NCBI RefSeq assembly: GCF_001746365.1
Contig: NZ_MJAJ01000007.1
Location: 105,347 to 169,346, forward strand
Direction: 5' to 3'
DNA: 64,000 bases
DNA from: Streptomyces sp. LUP30
Lineage (GTDB): Bacteria; Actinomycetota; Actinomycetes; Streptomycetales; Streptomycetaceae
Both the position numbers and the translations under genes were made by a program. The notes beneath the pieces are model-generated. The model was not told the origin of the DNA, searched no databases, and saw nothing but the letters and a program-made list of their open reading frames with translations. Below, piece after piece: positions 45,072 through 53,660 of this stretch; positions within the stretch are counted from its first letter, which is position 1, and the number at the start of each line of letters is the position of its first letter.

Positions 45072-45104
45072 TGACCGGCCCGTGGCCCGTCCACGGACCG
45101 GTCA
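45072..45104 (+). terminator. Hairpin terminator after purA
   Basis: TGACCGGCCCGTGG (45072-45085) pairs with 45091-45104 with one mismatch. A run of C (45112-45123) follows. The rest of the 296-bp gap up to 45320 is GC-rich with no gene visible. Confidence 0.75.
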
Positions 45105-45320
45105 CCCCTCGCCCCCCCCCCCCGCCCTCGGGCCCTCAGGGCGCTCCGGCTCCGGGGTCCCTCCGGCTCTGCGGCCTCGTCGGTCGGCGCGGCCCCGGCA
45201 CGGCATCCGGCGACGGACCGCCGGCGGTGCGAAGGCGGCCGGGGCGCCGGGGGCGCATCCTTCGGCCGGGTCTCGTCCGGCGGGTCTCGTCCCGTCGTCC
45301 CGTGCGGCCGCGGGCGGCGT

Positions 45321-46169
45321 TCAGCGGAAGGCGGGCGCGTTGCGCGCGGCCCAGTCGGCGAAGCTGCCCGGGGCCCGTTCCAGGACGCGTTCGACGTCGG
45401 GGCTCGGGCGTTGCTCCTCCTCGGTCGGTCGGCCCAGGATCGCGAGGGTGCCCTCGACCGCGGGCAGCGGCATGAACCTCGACATCAGCGCGTGGGCCTC
45501 CTCCTCGGTCTGCTCGGTGAAGCGCACCGGTTCGCCCAGCGCGGCGGCGATGGTCGCGGCCCGCTCGCGCGGGCTGGTCGGCGCGGGGCCGGTCAGGGTG
45601 TAGATGGCGCTCAGGTGGCCGTCGCCGAGCAGGGCCGCGGCGGCGACCGCGGCCACGTCGTCGGGGTCGACGAAGGGAAGGCCGACGTCGCCGAACGGCG
45701 CCGCCGCCTCCCGCCGGGCGCTGATCGACTCGGCCCAGGCGAGCGCGTTGGTGGCCATGCCGCCCGACCGCAGGATCGTCCAGTCGAGCCCCGACTCCTT
45801 CACGGCCTCCTCGAACAGGCGCGGATGCCGGTACGCCTCGGGGCGGGTTCCCGCGCCCTGTGAGGACAGCAGGACGACTCTGCGGATCCCGGCGGACTTC
45901 GCCTCCGCCAGGACGCCGTGCGGATCCTCGCCCGCCACCAGCAGGAACAGCGCCTGCGCTCCGGCGAACGCGGCCCGCAGACCGGCGGGTTCGGCCAGAT
46001 CGGCGGGTGCGGCCCGCACCCCGGCCGGCACGTCGGCGACGGTGACGGAGCGGGCGACGGCCGTCACGGGTGATCCGGCCTCGCTGAGCATCCGCACCAG
46101 GGCGCGGCCGACGTTCCCGGTCGCGCCGGTCACCACGATCGCGCCGGTGATGTCTTCCATGAGTGCCAT
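45321..46169 (-). CDS. NmrA-like NAD(P)-binding oxidoreductase
   Basis: A 282-aa atypical short-chain dehydrogenase. The dinucleotide loop IVVTGATGNVGRALVRML is at about 10-27, with Rossmann segments AAFAGAQALFLLV and IRRVVLLSSQGAGTR. No canonical YxxxK is seen, as in NmrA/YtfG-type proteins that bind NADP and often act as redox sensors or quinone reductases. ATG 46169 (or 46157). A divergent TetR gene shares its promoter region with two palindromes, so this gene is almost certainly its target. Confidence 0.88.
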   Translation of the reverse strand: MALMEDITGAIVVTGATGNVGRALVRMLSEAGSPVTAVARSVTVADVPAGVRAAPADLAEPAGLRAAFAGAQALFLLVAGEDPHGVLAEAKSAGIRRVVLLSSQGAGTRPEAYRHPRLFEEAVKESGLDWTILRSGGMATNALAWAESISARREAAAPFGDVGLPFVDPDDVAAVAAAALLGDGHLSAIYTLTGPAPTSPRERAATIAAALGEPVRFTEQTEEEAHALMSRFMPLPAVEGTLAILGRPTEEEQRPSPDVERVLERAPGSFADWAARNAPAFR

Positions 46170-46193
46170 GTCCCGTTCCTGCCCCTCGTTATT

Positions 46194-46213
46194 AGTCAGT
46201 CAACTAACTGACT
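46194..46213. promoter_or_regulatory. TetR operator O1
   Basis: AGTCAGT (46194-46200) and ACTGACT (46207-46213) form a perfect 7-bp inverted repeat around CAACTA, 25-45 bp upstream of the oxidoreductase start. Confidence 0.75.
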
Positions 46214-46256
46214 TCGTGGACGTGAAGCTAGCACGGGTGTCCCGGTGTCTGTCTAT

Positions 46257-46276
46257 AGTCAGTCGGGTGACTGACT
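46257..46276. promoter_or_regulatory. TetR operator O2, overlapping tetR start codon
   Basis: AGTCAGTC (46257-46264) and GACTGACT (46269-46276) form a perfect 8-bp inverted repeat around GGGT. The GTG start of the regulator (46267) lies inside it, so binding would block its own transcription. Same core as O1. Confidence 0.75.
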
Positions 46277-46854
46277 CAATCGAGAAGCGCACCGCCAAGA
46301 AGGGCGACAAGCGCCGACGGCTCGTTGCGGCCGCCGCCTCGGTGCTGCACGAGCGGGGCGTGGAGCGGACGACCATCGCCGACATCGCCCGCGCCGCGGA
46401 CGTCCCGGTCGGCAACGTGTACTACTACTTCAAGACCAAGGACGAGCTGGTCGAGGCGGCCCTCGACCGGCACGCCGAGTATCTCGACGCGCTCACCGCC
46501 CGGCTCGACGAGCTCGCCGAACCGCGTGAGCGCCTGAAGGGCCTCGTCGCCGGCTGGGTCGAGGCACGGCATGTCGCGGCCCGCTACGGCTGCCCGACGG
46601 GCACCCTCGCCGTGGAGCTCGACAAGCGCGAGGAGGGCGGTCTCGACCTCGCGGCCGGGCTCGTCATCCGGCGGCTGCTGGACTGGGTGGAGCGGCAGTA
46701 CCGCGAGATGGGCGTCGACGAGCCCGACGGCCGCGCGCTCGCGCTGGTCGGCGCCTATCAAGGCATGTCGCTGCTCTCCAGCGCTCTGCGCGACCCCGAG
46801 GTCATGACCCGCGAAGGGGCCCGTCTCGTCCGGGAGATCGACGCTTCTGCGTGA
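46267..46854 (+). CDS. TetR-family regulator
   Basis: A 195-aa repressor. The N-terminal HTH (about 15-62) reads RRRLVAAAASVLHERGVERT, IADIARAADVPVGNVYYYFKTKDELVEAAL; the C-terminal ligand domain contains GCPTGTLAVELDKREEGGLD, where the Cys could be a redox sensor as in some TetR regulators of quinone or electrophile stress. GTG 46267 lies within operator O2, so the transcript is probably leaderless or nearly so. It is divergent from the NmrA-like gene. Confidence 0.9.
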   Translation: MTDSIEKRTAKKGDKRRRLVAAAASVLHERGVERTTIADIARAADVPVGNVYYYFKTKDELVEAALDRHAEYLDALTARLDELAEPRERLKGLVAGWVEARHVAARYGCPTGTLAVELDKREEGGLDLAAGLVIRRLLDWVERQYREMGVDEPDGRALALVGAYQGMSLLSSALRDPEVMTREGARLVREIDASA

Positions 46855-46948
46855 TCCCGGCTCCTGATACAGCAGAGGTCATATGCGACAAAAGGGAATA
46901 TTCTAAGACCACGTGACCGCGTGTGTCTGTCCGGAGAAGGTGAGTGCG

Positions 46949-47242
46949 ATGCGCGTATTGCTCAAGGCTTCCATGGACACGGACAAGGCCAACGAGGCCA
47001 TCCACAACGGCACTCTGACGAAACTGATCCAGGAGTCGATGGAGCAGATCAAGCCGGAAGCCGCGTACTTCACCACCGACCACGGCCGGCGCACCGCCTA
47101 CATCGTCTTCGACATGCAGGAGAGCTCGCAGATGCCCGTGCTCAGCGAGCCCTGGTTCCAGCACGTCGGAGCCGAGATCACCTACACCCCGGTGATGAAC
47201 ATGGAGGACGTGCAGGTGGGCCTCTCGCAGCTCGGCCGCTGA
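46949..47242 (+). CDS. Small conserved protein (DUF3303-like)
   Basis: A 97-aa soluble protein with an alpha/beta dimeric-barrel look: MRVLLKASMDTDKANEAIHN, then EQIKPEAAYFTTDHGRRTAY and a final MEDVQVGLSQLG. The region just upstream (about 46860-46915) is AT-rich for this genome and likely holds its promoter. The ATG has GGAGAAGGTGAG upstream. The function is unknown. Confidence 0.75.
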   Translation: MRVLLKASMDTDKANEAIHNGTLTKLIQESMEQIKPEAAYFTTDHGRRTAYIVFDMQESSQMPVLSEPWFQHVGAEITYTPVMNMEDVQVGLSQLGR

Positions 47243-47319
47243 CCGTCCCCGCGGGCGAACGCCCGCCGGACGGAGGCCGCATGAGACACCGGGCGGGTAC
47301 GCCGGGCGGGGACGTCGGC

Positions 47320-47970
47320 TCAGCTGAACACGATCATCGACCCCTGGGCGAGGCTGCGGGTGGCCGCCGCGTGCAGCCCCAGCCAGACGTGCCGCTCACG
47401 GGCGAAGGGGCTGGGATCGTACGGCGCCGGAACGGCGGGCTCCTCCAACTCCGTCGGACCGGCCGGCGGTTGGGGCGCCGCCGGAGGATTGGCCGGATCG
47501 ATGCCGAGCGACGGCGCCACGAACTCCAGTTCCCGCAGCAGCGACTGCGCGGAGCCAAGGGGGCCGCCGCCCGCGAGGAGTTCGTCGTTCGACAGCGGTT
47601 GCAGGAAGTCGACGGGGACGTACGCGCCCGCGTGGTCGTAGTGCCAGACCAGGTGCGACTGCTTGGCCGTCGCCTCGAACATCTCCAGGAGCTGCTCGTA
47701 GTCGCCGCCCAGCTCGTCCACCGGCGTCACCGGCAGTCCGCACACCTGCAGCAGGTAGGCGCGGCGCAGGAAGTGCAGGGCGTCGTAGTCGAAGCCGGCC
47801 ACCGGGGCGACCTCGCCGGTCAGACCGGGCATGTACTGGTACACCGGCACCGGCGGGAGACCCGCCTCGGCCAGCACCTTGTTGTACTGGGCGAGTTCGT
47901 CGGCGAAGGGGTTGTCGGGGGTGTGGCACAACACGTCGACGAGCGGCACCAGCCACAGGTCACAGGCCAA
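47320..47970 (-). CDS. Conserved hypothetical protein
   Basis: A 216-aa protein I do not recognise as a family with known role. It has a mixed alpha/beta N-terminal half (MACDLWLVPLVDVLCHTPDN, FDYDALHFLRRAYLLQVCGL, HLVWHYDHAGAYVPVDF) and a Pro/Ala-rich region (about 160-195) before a final FARERHVWLGLHAAATRSL. No signal peptide or membrane helix is clear. A TTG start has GAGGAG 7 bases upstream. It stands apart from its neighbours and probably is monocistronic. Confidence 0.65.
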   Translation of the reverse strand: MACDLWLVPLVDVLCHTPDNPFADELAQYNKVLAEAGLPPVPVYQYMPGLTGEVAPVAGFDYDALHFLRRAYLLQVCGLPVTPVDELGGDYEQLLEMFEATAKQSHLVWHYDHAGAYVPVDFLQPLSNDELLAGGGPLGSAQSLLRELEFVAPSLGIDPANPPAAPQPPAGPTELEEPAVPAPYDPSPFARERHVWLGLHAAATRSLAQGSMIVFS

Positions 47971-48057
47971 AGAGAGCTCCTCACTCAGCGCGTTGCACGG
48001 TCGTGCACGGACAATGCGGCAATGCCGGTCAGGGAAGGGTAGTCGGTACGGCTCACG

Positions 48058-50565
48058 TCAGCTCCCGTTCTGCGTTCCCTGGTGCAGGTCCCATACCCAC
48101 ACTCCGGCCACCCTCCTCCCCGGGCGGCCCACCAGCTTGTCCACCGTCTCACGCAGCAGGGCCTCGTGCCGCTGAGGGGCCAGCACCAGCGCGCCCGCCC
48201 GCCAGTAGGCGAAATCCTCGCGGGCCGCGGCCCGGGCGCGGGCGTCGACCACCGGGACCACCCCGGTGTACCGCACGTCCCGCAGCAGGCTCGCGGTGAA
48301 GCGCAGCGGGACGCCGTAGACGCCGGTGCGGTCGCCGTCGCCGTAGGGGCCGTTGAAGTAGCCGCCGGGCATCCGGAAGCCGAGGCCGGCCGCCGTCTGC
48401 CAGTGCAGGGCCTCGGCCGCCTCGGGCTCGGCGAGCGGCACCGGGACCAGCGTCTCGTCGCCCCGGACGTACGCCTTCCAGGCGCCGTCGGTGAAGAAGG
48501 CGGGCGCCGGGGGGCGCGGCCCGGACTTCAGCGGGGCCGGGATCAGGGGCAGCAGGGCGAGGCAGACGGCGAGCAGCCCGGCGTACTGCGTGCCCAGGCG
48601 GCGGGCCCGCGCCAGCCGGTCGACCGCCAGGGCGAGCAGCATGCCCAGCGCCGGAGCGCAGACCAGCGCGACCCGGCTCTCGATCACCGACTCGAAGAGG
48701 GGGAGACCGGCGAGCGCGGCCCAGGGACCGGGGACGGTGACGCCGGTGAGGGGGAGGGTGATGCGCGGGCCGAGCGACAGCACGGCCGCGGCCGCCGCGG
48801 TGCAGGCCAGCGCCCTGACGACCGGCCGACGCCACAGCGCCACCGTGACGGCGAACGCCAGCAGGACCAGCGGCCAGCCGTAGAAGGCGTTCTGTTCGGT
48901 CGGGTTGAGGGAGAGGGCGTCGGCGCGCCCGGCGTCGCCCGCGACGAGGGAGCGTTCGGCGAACGAGAGCAGCGCGCGCACCGAGTTGCCGACGCCGATC
49001 GCGCTGCCGTGGTCGATGCCGCTGTAACTCTGCGGGCCGGAGAACTGCCATGCCAACGGGTAGACGACCAGCGGCAGACAGACGGCGGCGGCGATCGCCA
49101 GGCCGTTCAGCAGGGGGCGTACGGCCGCACGGGCCGCGGCGGGGCGCGCGGCGCCGTGGGCGACGGCGAACACGAGCATCCCCAGGGCGGCCAGCAGCAG
49201 GGGTTCCTCGCCGAGGAAGACCTGGTAGGCCGCCATCAGGCCGAGGACGACCCCGTCGCGCACGACCCGCTCACCGGTGGTGAGCCGCAGCGCCCGGTCG
49301 ATGATCAGCGGGATCATGAACAGCACGACGAAGTTCGGGTGGGCGTTGGCGTGGCTGACCATCGGCGGCGCGAACGCGGCCAGGGCGGCCCCGGCGAAGG
49401 CGGCGGCCCGCTGCCGCACGAGCCGTCGCACGATCAGCCGGTACCAGGCGAGCGCGGTGGCGGCCAGGCCCAGCGTCATCACCAGGCTGAGGGTGACGGC
49501 CGGGCCCAGCAGCAGGGTGAGGGGTGTGAGCGGGACGGACAGGCCCGGCATCGTCGTGTTGGCCATCAGGTTCACGCCGCCGGGAAAGCCCTGGAGGTCG
49601 GTGAAGAGCGGATTGCGCAGCCGGGCGACGTTGTCGGCGGTCACCGCGAAGAACCACTCCCACTGGTTCTGGTCCTGGAGGGAGTCGGTGAGGTAGCGGT
49701 GGGCCGGGTCGAGGACGCGGCCGGAGTAGAGGACCGCCGCCATCACCAGGAACAGGGCGGCCGCGAGGACGTCCGCCGGTCTGGGCGCCGGGACCCGCAG
49801 CCGGACCAGGTCGCGCAGCACCCGCGGGTAGTCCGCCGGGCGGATCTTCGAGCCGGGCCGGTGCGACCAGTGCACGGGCACCTCGGCGACCGGCCAGCCG
49901 GCGCGCTGGAAGTGCCGCAGCACCTCCACGTCGATGGCGTAGCCGTTCAGGCGGGACGCGGCGAACGCGGCGCGGGCCTTGTCGCCGTCGAACAGCTTGA
50001 AACCGCACTGGGTGTCGCGTATCCCGCGCAGGGTCGTCCGGCGGATGAGCAGGTTGCCCGCGGCGCCGAGGAGTTCGCGCATCCGGTGCTGCCGGTCGCC
50101 GAGGGTCGCGCCGGGCACGGCCCGCGACCCGATCGCCGCCGTGTGTCCGTCGTGGAGCGCCGTCTCCAGGCGCTCCAACTCCTCGACGGGGGTGGCGAGA
50201 TCGGCGTCCATGACCAGGACGCGGCGGCCCCGGCTGGCGGCGACGCCCAGGCGCAGGGCGTGCCCCTTGCCCCGGTTGCCGGAGCCGGTGACGAGGTGCA
50301 CGCGGGGGTCGCGGCGGACGGTGACGAGCTCGCGGGTGGCGTCGGTGGAGCCGTCGTCGGCGACCAGGATCTCCCAGCTGCCCCAGTGGCTCCCGGTCGC
50401 GTCGAGATGGCGGCCGACCGCGTCCAGGGTGGGGCCGAGCCGTCGCTCCTCGTTGTAGGCGGGGATGACGACGGACAGGTCCACGACGCCGGTCGCGGGG
50501 CGCCGGGCGGGGCGGGGCGCGGGGCGCGGCACGGGGCGGGTGCCGGGGGCGTCCGCACGGCTCAT
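48058..50565 (-). CDS. GT2 glycosyltransferase fused to polytopic membrane domain
   Basis: An 835-aa fusion. The N-terminal domain (about 28-265) is a dolichyl-phosphate-type GT2 transferase (LSVVIPAYNEERRL, ILVADDGSTDAT, VLVMDADLATPVEEL, DTQCGFKLF). The rest (about 290-700) holds ten or more membrane helices, resembling GT-C-type or YfhO-like proteins, and ends in a soluble domain with RMPGGYFNGPYGDGD. The combined protein probably makes a polyprenyl-phosphate sugar and transfers it outside the membrane. ATG 50565 overlaps the stop of the GntR gene by ATGA, so they are co-transcribed. Confidence 0.82.
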   Translation of the reverse strand: MSRADAPGTRPVPRPAPRPARRPATGVVDLSVVIPAYNEERRLGPTLDAVGRHLDATGSHWGSWEILVADDGSTDATRELVTVRRDPRVHLVTGSGNRGKGHALRLGVAASRGRRVLVMDADLATPVEELERLETALHDGHTAAIGSRAVPGATLGDRQHRMRELLGAAGNLLIRRTTLRGIRDTQCGFKLFDGDKARAAFAASRLNGYAIDVEVLRHFQRAGWPVAEVPVHWSHRPGSKIRPADYPRVLRDLVRLRVPAPRPADVLAAALFLVMAAVLYSGRVLDPAHRYLTDSLQDQNQWEWFFAVTADNVARLRNPLFTDLQGFPGGVNLMANTTMPGLSVPLTPLTLLLGPAVTLSLVMTLGLAATALAWYRLIVRRLVRQRAAAFAGAALAAFAPPMVSHANAHPNFVVLFMIPLIIDRALRLTTGERVVRDGVVLGLMAAYQVFLGEEPLLLAALGMLVFAVAHGAARPAAARAAVRPLLNGLAIAAAVCLPLVVYPLAWQFSGPQSYSGIDHGSAIGVGNSVRALLSFAERSLVAGDAGRADALSLNPTEQNAFYGWPLVLLAFAVTVALWRRPVVRALACTAAAAAVLSLGPRITLPLTGVTVPGPWAALAGLPLFESVIESRVALVCAPALGMLLALAVDRLARARRLGTQYAGLLAVCLALLPLIPAPLKSGPRPPAPAFFTDGAWKAYVRGDETLVPVPLAEPEAAEALHWQTAAGLGFRMPGGYFNGPYGDGDRTGVYGVPLRFTASLLRDVRYTGVVPVVDARARAAAREDFAYWRAGALVLAPQRHEALLRETVDKLVGRPGRRVAGVWVWDLHQGTQNGS

Positions 50566-51263
50566 TCCGCCGCCAGCCGCTCGATCAGGCCGATGGACTC
50601 GTCGTTGTACGCGGCGAGCATCACGCGGGCGGCGCCGGTGTCGCGGGCGTACAGGGCGTCGACGAGTTCGGTGTGGCCGGACCACAGGCAGCCGCGCAGG
50701 TCTGACAGCCGTCGCAGGTGCTGCACCGTGCACACCCAGGACTGCACCCGCAGCCGGTGCAGGAAGTCGGCGAGATAGGGGTTGCCGAACAGGGCGCTCA
50801 ACTCGCGCCAGAACCGCAGGTCGTAGCCGATGAGGACGGTGAGGTCGCCGGCGGACGCGGCCCGCTGCGCCTCCTCGCCACGTCGGCGCACCCCCGCTAT
50901 GGCGGCCGCGATCCGTGGCTCCTCGAAGTTCTGGTGGCCCTGGCGGCCCTCGTCGAAGGCGACGAACATCCCCTCGATGATCAGGCTGCGGGCCTCGATC
51001 ATGCCCCGGTAGTCCTCGACCGAGTACTCGGGGACCCGGAAGCCCCGGTGCTGGTCGGCCTCCAGGAGGCCTTGCGCGGAGAGATCGACGAGGGCCTCGC
51101 GCACGGGGGTCGCGGAGACGCCGTACTGCTCGGCGATCTCCTTCACCGTGAATTCCTGTCCCGGCTGCAGCCGGCCCCCCAGCACCTCGTCGCGGAGCGC
51201 GTCGGCGATCTGCTGGCGCAGGGTGCTGCGCGTCACGGCGCCGTTGCCGGTGCTGCCGGGCAT
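50562..51263 (-). CDS. GntR-family (FCD) regulator
   Basis: A 233-aa regulator. The wHTH (about 10-75) contains RDEVLGGRLQPGQEFTVKE and GVSATPVREALVDLSAQGLL. The FCD ligand domain (about 85-225) has metal-binding residues in LIIEGMFVAFDE, DLRFWRELSALFGNPYLADF and HTELVDALYARD. An upstream ATG at 51326 lies inside an intrinsic terminator hairpin, so ATG 51263, with GGGAG upstream, was chosen. It probably regulates either the GT2-fusion gene or the aminotransferase gene; FCD regulators often control amino- or sugar-acid catabolism. Confidence 0.85.
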   Translation of the reverse strand: MPGSTGNGAVTRSTLRQQIADALRDEVLGGRLQPGQEFTVKEIAEQYGVSATPVREALVDLSAQGLLEADQHRGFRVPEYSVEDYRGMIEARSLIIEGMFVAFDEGRQGHQNFEEPRIAAAIAGVRRRGEEAQRAASAGDLTVLIGYDLRFWRELSALFGNPYLADFLHRLRVQSWVCTVQHLRRLSDLRGCLWSGHTELVDALYARDTGAARVMLAAYNDESIGLIERLAAE

Positions 51264-51292
51264 GGTCGAGGCGTCTCCCTCGTCGGGGGCGG

Positions 51293-51330
51293 AAAAAATG
51301 GCGTGCTCGTCGTTATGTACGAGCACGCCA
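51293..51330 (-). terminator. Canonical intrinsic terminator, minus strand
   Basis: Perfect 12-bp repeat TGGCGTGCTCGT (51299-51310) and its complement (51319-51330), with six T on the minus strand next to the stem (AAAAAA at 51293-51298 on plus). It ends the aminotransferase transcript just before the GntR gene. Confidence 0.85.
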
Positions 51331-51465
51331 CCTTACGCGTTCGACGAAATCAAGCCCCTCCGTGCACAACGGTCCCGCGACGGCTCCCGGGTCCGCGCAC
51401 GACCGCTTTCTGACGGGGACCGCGACGGCTTCCTCCGGCGTGCGGATCCGCCGCCGCCCCCTGCT

Positions 51466-52821
51466 CTACACGGTGTACTCGTCGGCCGCCGAGAGGGCCG
51501 CGTCCAGGGCGGCGAGGCCCTCCTTGACCTCGGCCTCGGAGACGTTGAGCGGCGGCACGAAGTGGGTGCGGTTCATGTTCACGAACGGCCACACCCCGGC
51601 CTTCTTGGCGGCGGCGCCGAAGGCCGCCATGGGCGCGTTGGCCTCGCCGGTCGCGTTGTACGGCACCAGCGGCTCGCGCGTCTCGCGGTTCTTCACCAGC
51701 TCGACCGCCCAGAACATGCCGACGCCGCGCACCTCGCCGACGCTCGGGTGCCGTTCGGCCAGCTCCGCCAGCCCGGGTCCGACCAGGGAGGCGCCCAGCC
51801 GCTTGGCGTTCTCGACGACTCCCTCCTCCGCCATGACGTTGATCGTCGCGACGGCGGCCGCGCAGGCCAGCGGGTGCCCGGAGTACGTCAGGCCGCCCGG
51901 GTAGGGCCGGCGGGCGAAGGTCTCCGCGATCGCACCGGAGATGGCGACGCCGCCCAGCGGCACGTATCCGCTGTTCACGCCCTTGGCGAAGGTCATCAGG
52001 TCGGGCGTCACGCCGTACAGGTCGGCCGCGAACCACTCGCCGGTGCGGCCGAACCCGGCCATGACTTCGTCCAGGACGAAGACGATCCCGTGCCGGTCGC
52101 AGATCTCGCGCACCCCTGCCAGGTAACCGGGCGGCGGCAGCATGATCCCCGCCGTTCCCGGGACGGTCTCCAGGATGATCGCGGCGATCGTCCCCGGCCC
52201 CTCGAAGGCGATGGTCGTCTCCAGGTGCTCCAGCGCCCGCGCGGTCTCCTGCTCCTCCGTCTCCGCGTAGAAGCGGGAGCGGTAGAGGAACGGCGCCCAG
52301 AAGTGCACGACTCCGGCGGTGGCGCTGTCGGAGGCCCAGCGGCGCGGATCGCCGGTGAGGTTCACGGCCTGCTGGGTGCCGCCGTGGTACGAGCGGTACG
52401 CGGAGAGCACCTTGGGCCGGCCGGTGTGCAGCCGCGCCATGCGCACGGCGTGCTCGACGGCGTCCGCCCCGCCGTTGGTGAAGAAGATCTTGTCCAGGTC
52501 GCCCGGGGTGCGCTCGGCGATCAGCCGGGCCGCCTCCGAGCGGGCCTCGATCGCGAAGGCGGGCGCGAAGGTGGTCAGGTGTGCGGCCTGCTCCTGGATC
52601 GCGGCGACGACCTTCGGGTGCTGGTAGCCGATGTTGGTGTAGACGAGCCCGCTGGTGAGGTCGAGGTAGCGCTTGCCGTCGTAGTCCCAGAAGTAGGACC
52701 CCTCTGCGCCGGCCACGGCGAGCGGGTCGATGAGCTCCTGGGCGGACCAGGAGTGGAAGACGTGCGCGCGGTCCGCGGCCTTCACGGCGGCGCCGGCCCG
52801 GGGATCGATCTGAGGGGTCAT
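51466..52821 (-). CDS. Class III PLP-dependent aminotransferase
   Basis: A 451-aa omega-amino-acid-type transaminase, cytosolic. Family marks include YLDLTSGLVYTNIGYQHPKV, FFTNGGADAVEHAVRMARLH, YHGGTQQAVNLTGDPRRWAS, VFVLDEVMAGFGRTGEWFA (PLP Asp) and the PLP lysine in MTFAKGVNSGYVPLGG. Substrates are probably omega-amino acids or polyamines. ATG 52821 was chosen; upstream frame extension to 52989 is shadow. An FCD-type GntR gene follows and a T-tailed terminator separates them. Confidence 0.93.
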   Translation of the reverse strand: MTPQIDPRAGAAVKAADRAHVFHSWSAQELIDPLAVAGAEGSYFWDYDGKRYLDLTSGLVYTNIGYQHPKVVAAIQEQAAHLTTFAPAFAIEARSEAARLIAERTPGDLDKIFFTNGGADAVEHAVRMARLHTGRPKVLSAYRSYHGGTQQAVNLTGDPRRWASDSATAGVVHFWAPFLYRSRFYAETEEQETARALEHLETTIAFEGPGTIAAIILETVPGTAGIMLPPPGYLAGVREICDRHGIVFVLDEVMAGFGRTGEWFAADLYGVTPDLMTFAKGVNSGYVPLGGVAISGAIAETFARRPYPGGLTYSGHPLACAAAVATINVMAEEGVVENAKRLGASLVGPGLAELAERHPSVGEVRGVGMFWAVELVKNRETREPLVPYNATGEANAPMAAFGAAAKKAGVWPFVNMNRTHFVPPLNVSEAEVKEGLAALDAALSAADEYTV

Positions 52822-52945
52822 GTCGGCGAGCGTAAATGTCCGCGATGCGGAAGCGGTATCGGCGTCCTGTTCCGTGGACGGCGGGATTCCGCGACAGGTT
52901 GTCGGGCGTGAGGCAGGGCGGGTCCGCCGAGCCCGGGGCTCCATT

Positions 52946-52959
52946 GACAGCATACTGTC
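52946..52959. promoter_or_regulatory. Palindrome upstream of DJ-1/MarR pair
   Basis: GACAG-CATA-CTGTC is a perfect 5-bp inverted repeat overlapping a consensus-like TTGACA (52945-52950). A degenerate second copy (AGCATGTTGTCAT) follows at about 52968-52980. It is probably the binding site of the MarR protein encoded downstream. Confidence 0.5.
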
Positions 52960-53006
52960 TAAGTAGCAGCATGTTGTCATATGCCTCACCGTCCCGAGGA
53001 GGGGAC

Positions 53007-53660
53007 ATGACCCGAGAAGCCATGAGCGGCGGACGCGGCGACGGCGACGGTGGCGGTCGCAAGCCCGTGCACCTCGCCGTCTACGACTCGCTGGCCGACT
53101 GGGAGACGGGCCACGCCACGGCGTACCTCGCGCGCGCCGGGTACGAGATCCGGACCGTGGGCCCCACCCCCGAACCCGTCGTCAGCATCGGCGGCCTGCG
53201 CGTACAGCCCGACCTGGCCCTGACCGACGTCCGCCCGCAGGACAGCGCGCTGCTGATCCTGCCGGGTGCGGACCTGTGGGACACCACCGACGACCTGGCC
53301 CCCTTCGCCCGCGCCGCGCGCCGGTTCCTCGACGCCGGCGTGCCGGTCGCCGCGATCTGCGGGGCCACCGCCGGGCTCGCCCGCGAAGGCGTGCTCGACG
53401 AGCGCGACCACACCGGCGCGGTCTCCTTCTACCTGGCCGCCACGGGCTACGGCGGCGGCGGGCGGTACGTCGATGCGGACGCGGTGACGGACGGCGGGCT
53501 GGTCACCGCCGGTCCCACCGAACCCGTCGCCTTCGCGCGCGAGATCCTCCGGCTGCTGGGCGTGTACGAGGGCGAGACCCTGGACGCCTGGTACCGCCTG
53601 TTCCACGACTCCGACCCGCAGGCCTACGCCGTGCTGGAGAAGGCGACGGCCGGCCGGTGA
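53007..53660 (+). CDS. DJ-1/PfpI family protein
   Basis: A 217-aa class I glutamine-amidotransferase-like protein. The nucleophile elbow VAAICGATAGLAREGVL has the conserved Cys (about 123). SLADWETGHATAYL holds the conserved Glu, and LLILPGADLWD precedes it. The family includes stress-related hydrolases, deglycases and isonitrile hydratases; the role here is open. GAGGAGGGG lies just before the ATG. It overlaps a MarR gene by GTGA, so the regulator is cotranscribed. Confidence 0.88.
   Translation: MTREAMSGGRGDGDGGGRKPVHLAVYDSLADWETGHATAYLARAGYEIRTVGPTPEPVVSIGGLRVQPDLALTDVRPQDSALLILPGADLWDTTDDLAPFARAARRFLDAGVPVAAICGATAGLAREGVLDERDHTGAVSFYLAATGYGGGGRYVDADAVTDGGLVTAGPTEPVAFAREILRLLGVYEGETLDAWYRLFHDSDPQAYAVLEKATAGR

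Noticed and set aside
51264..51326. Longer N-terminus of the GntR protein from ATG 51326
   Set aside because: That ATG lies within a U-tailed terminator hairpin; ATG 51263 has a ribosome site and fits family length.
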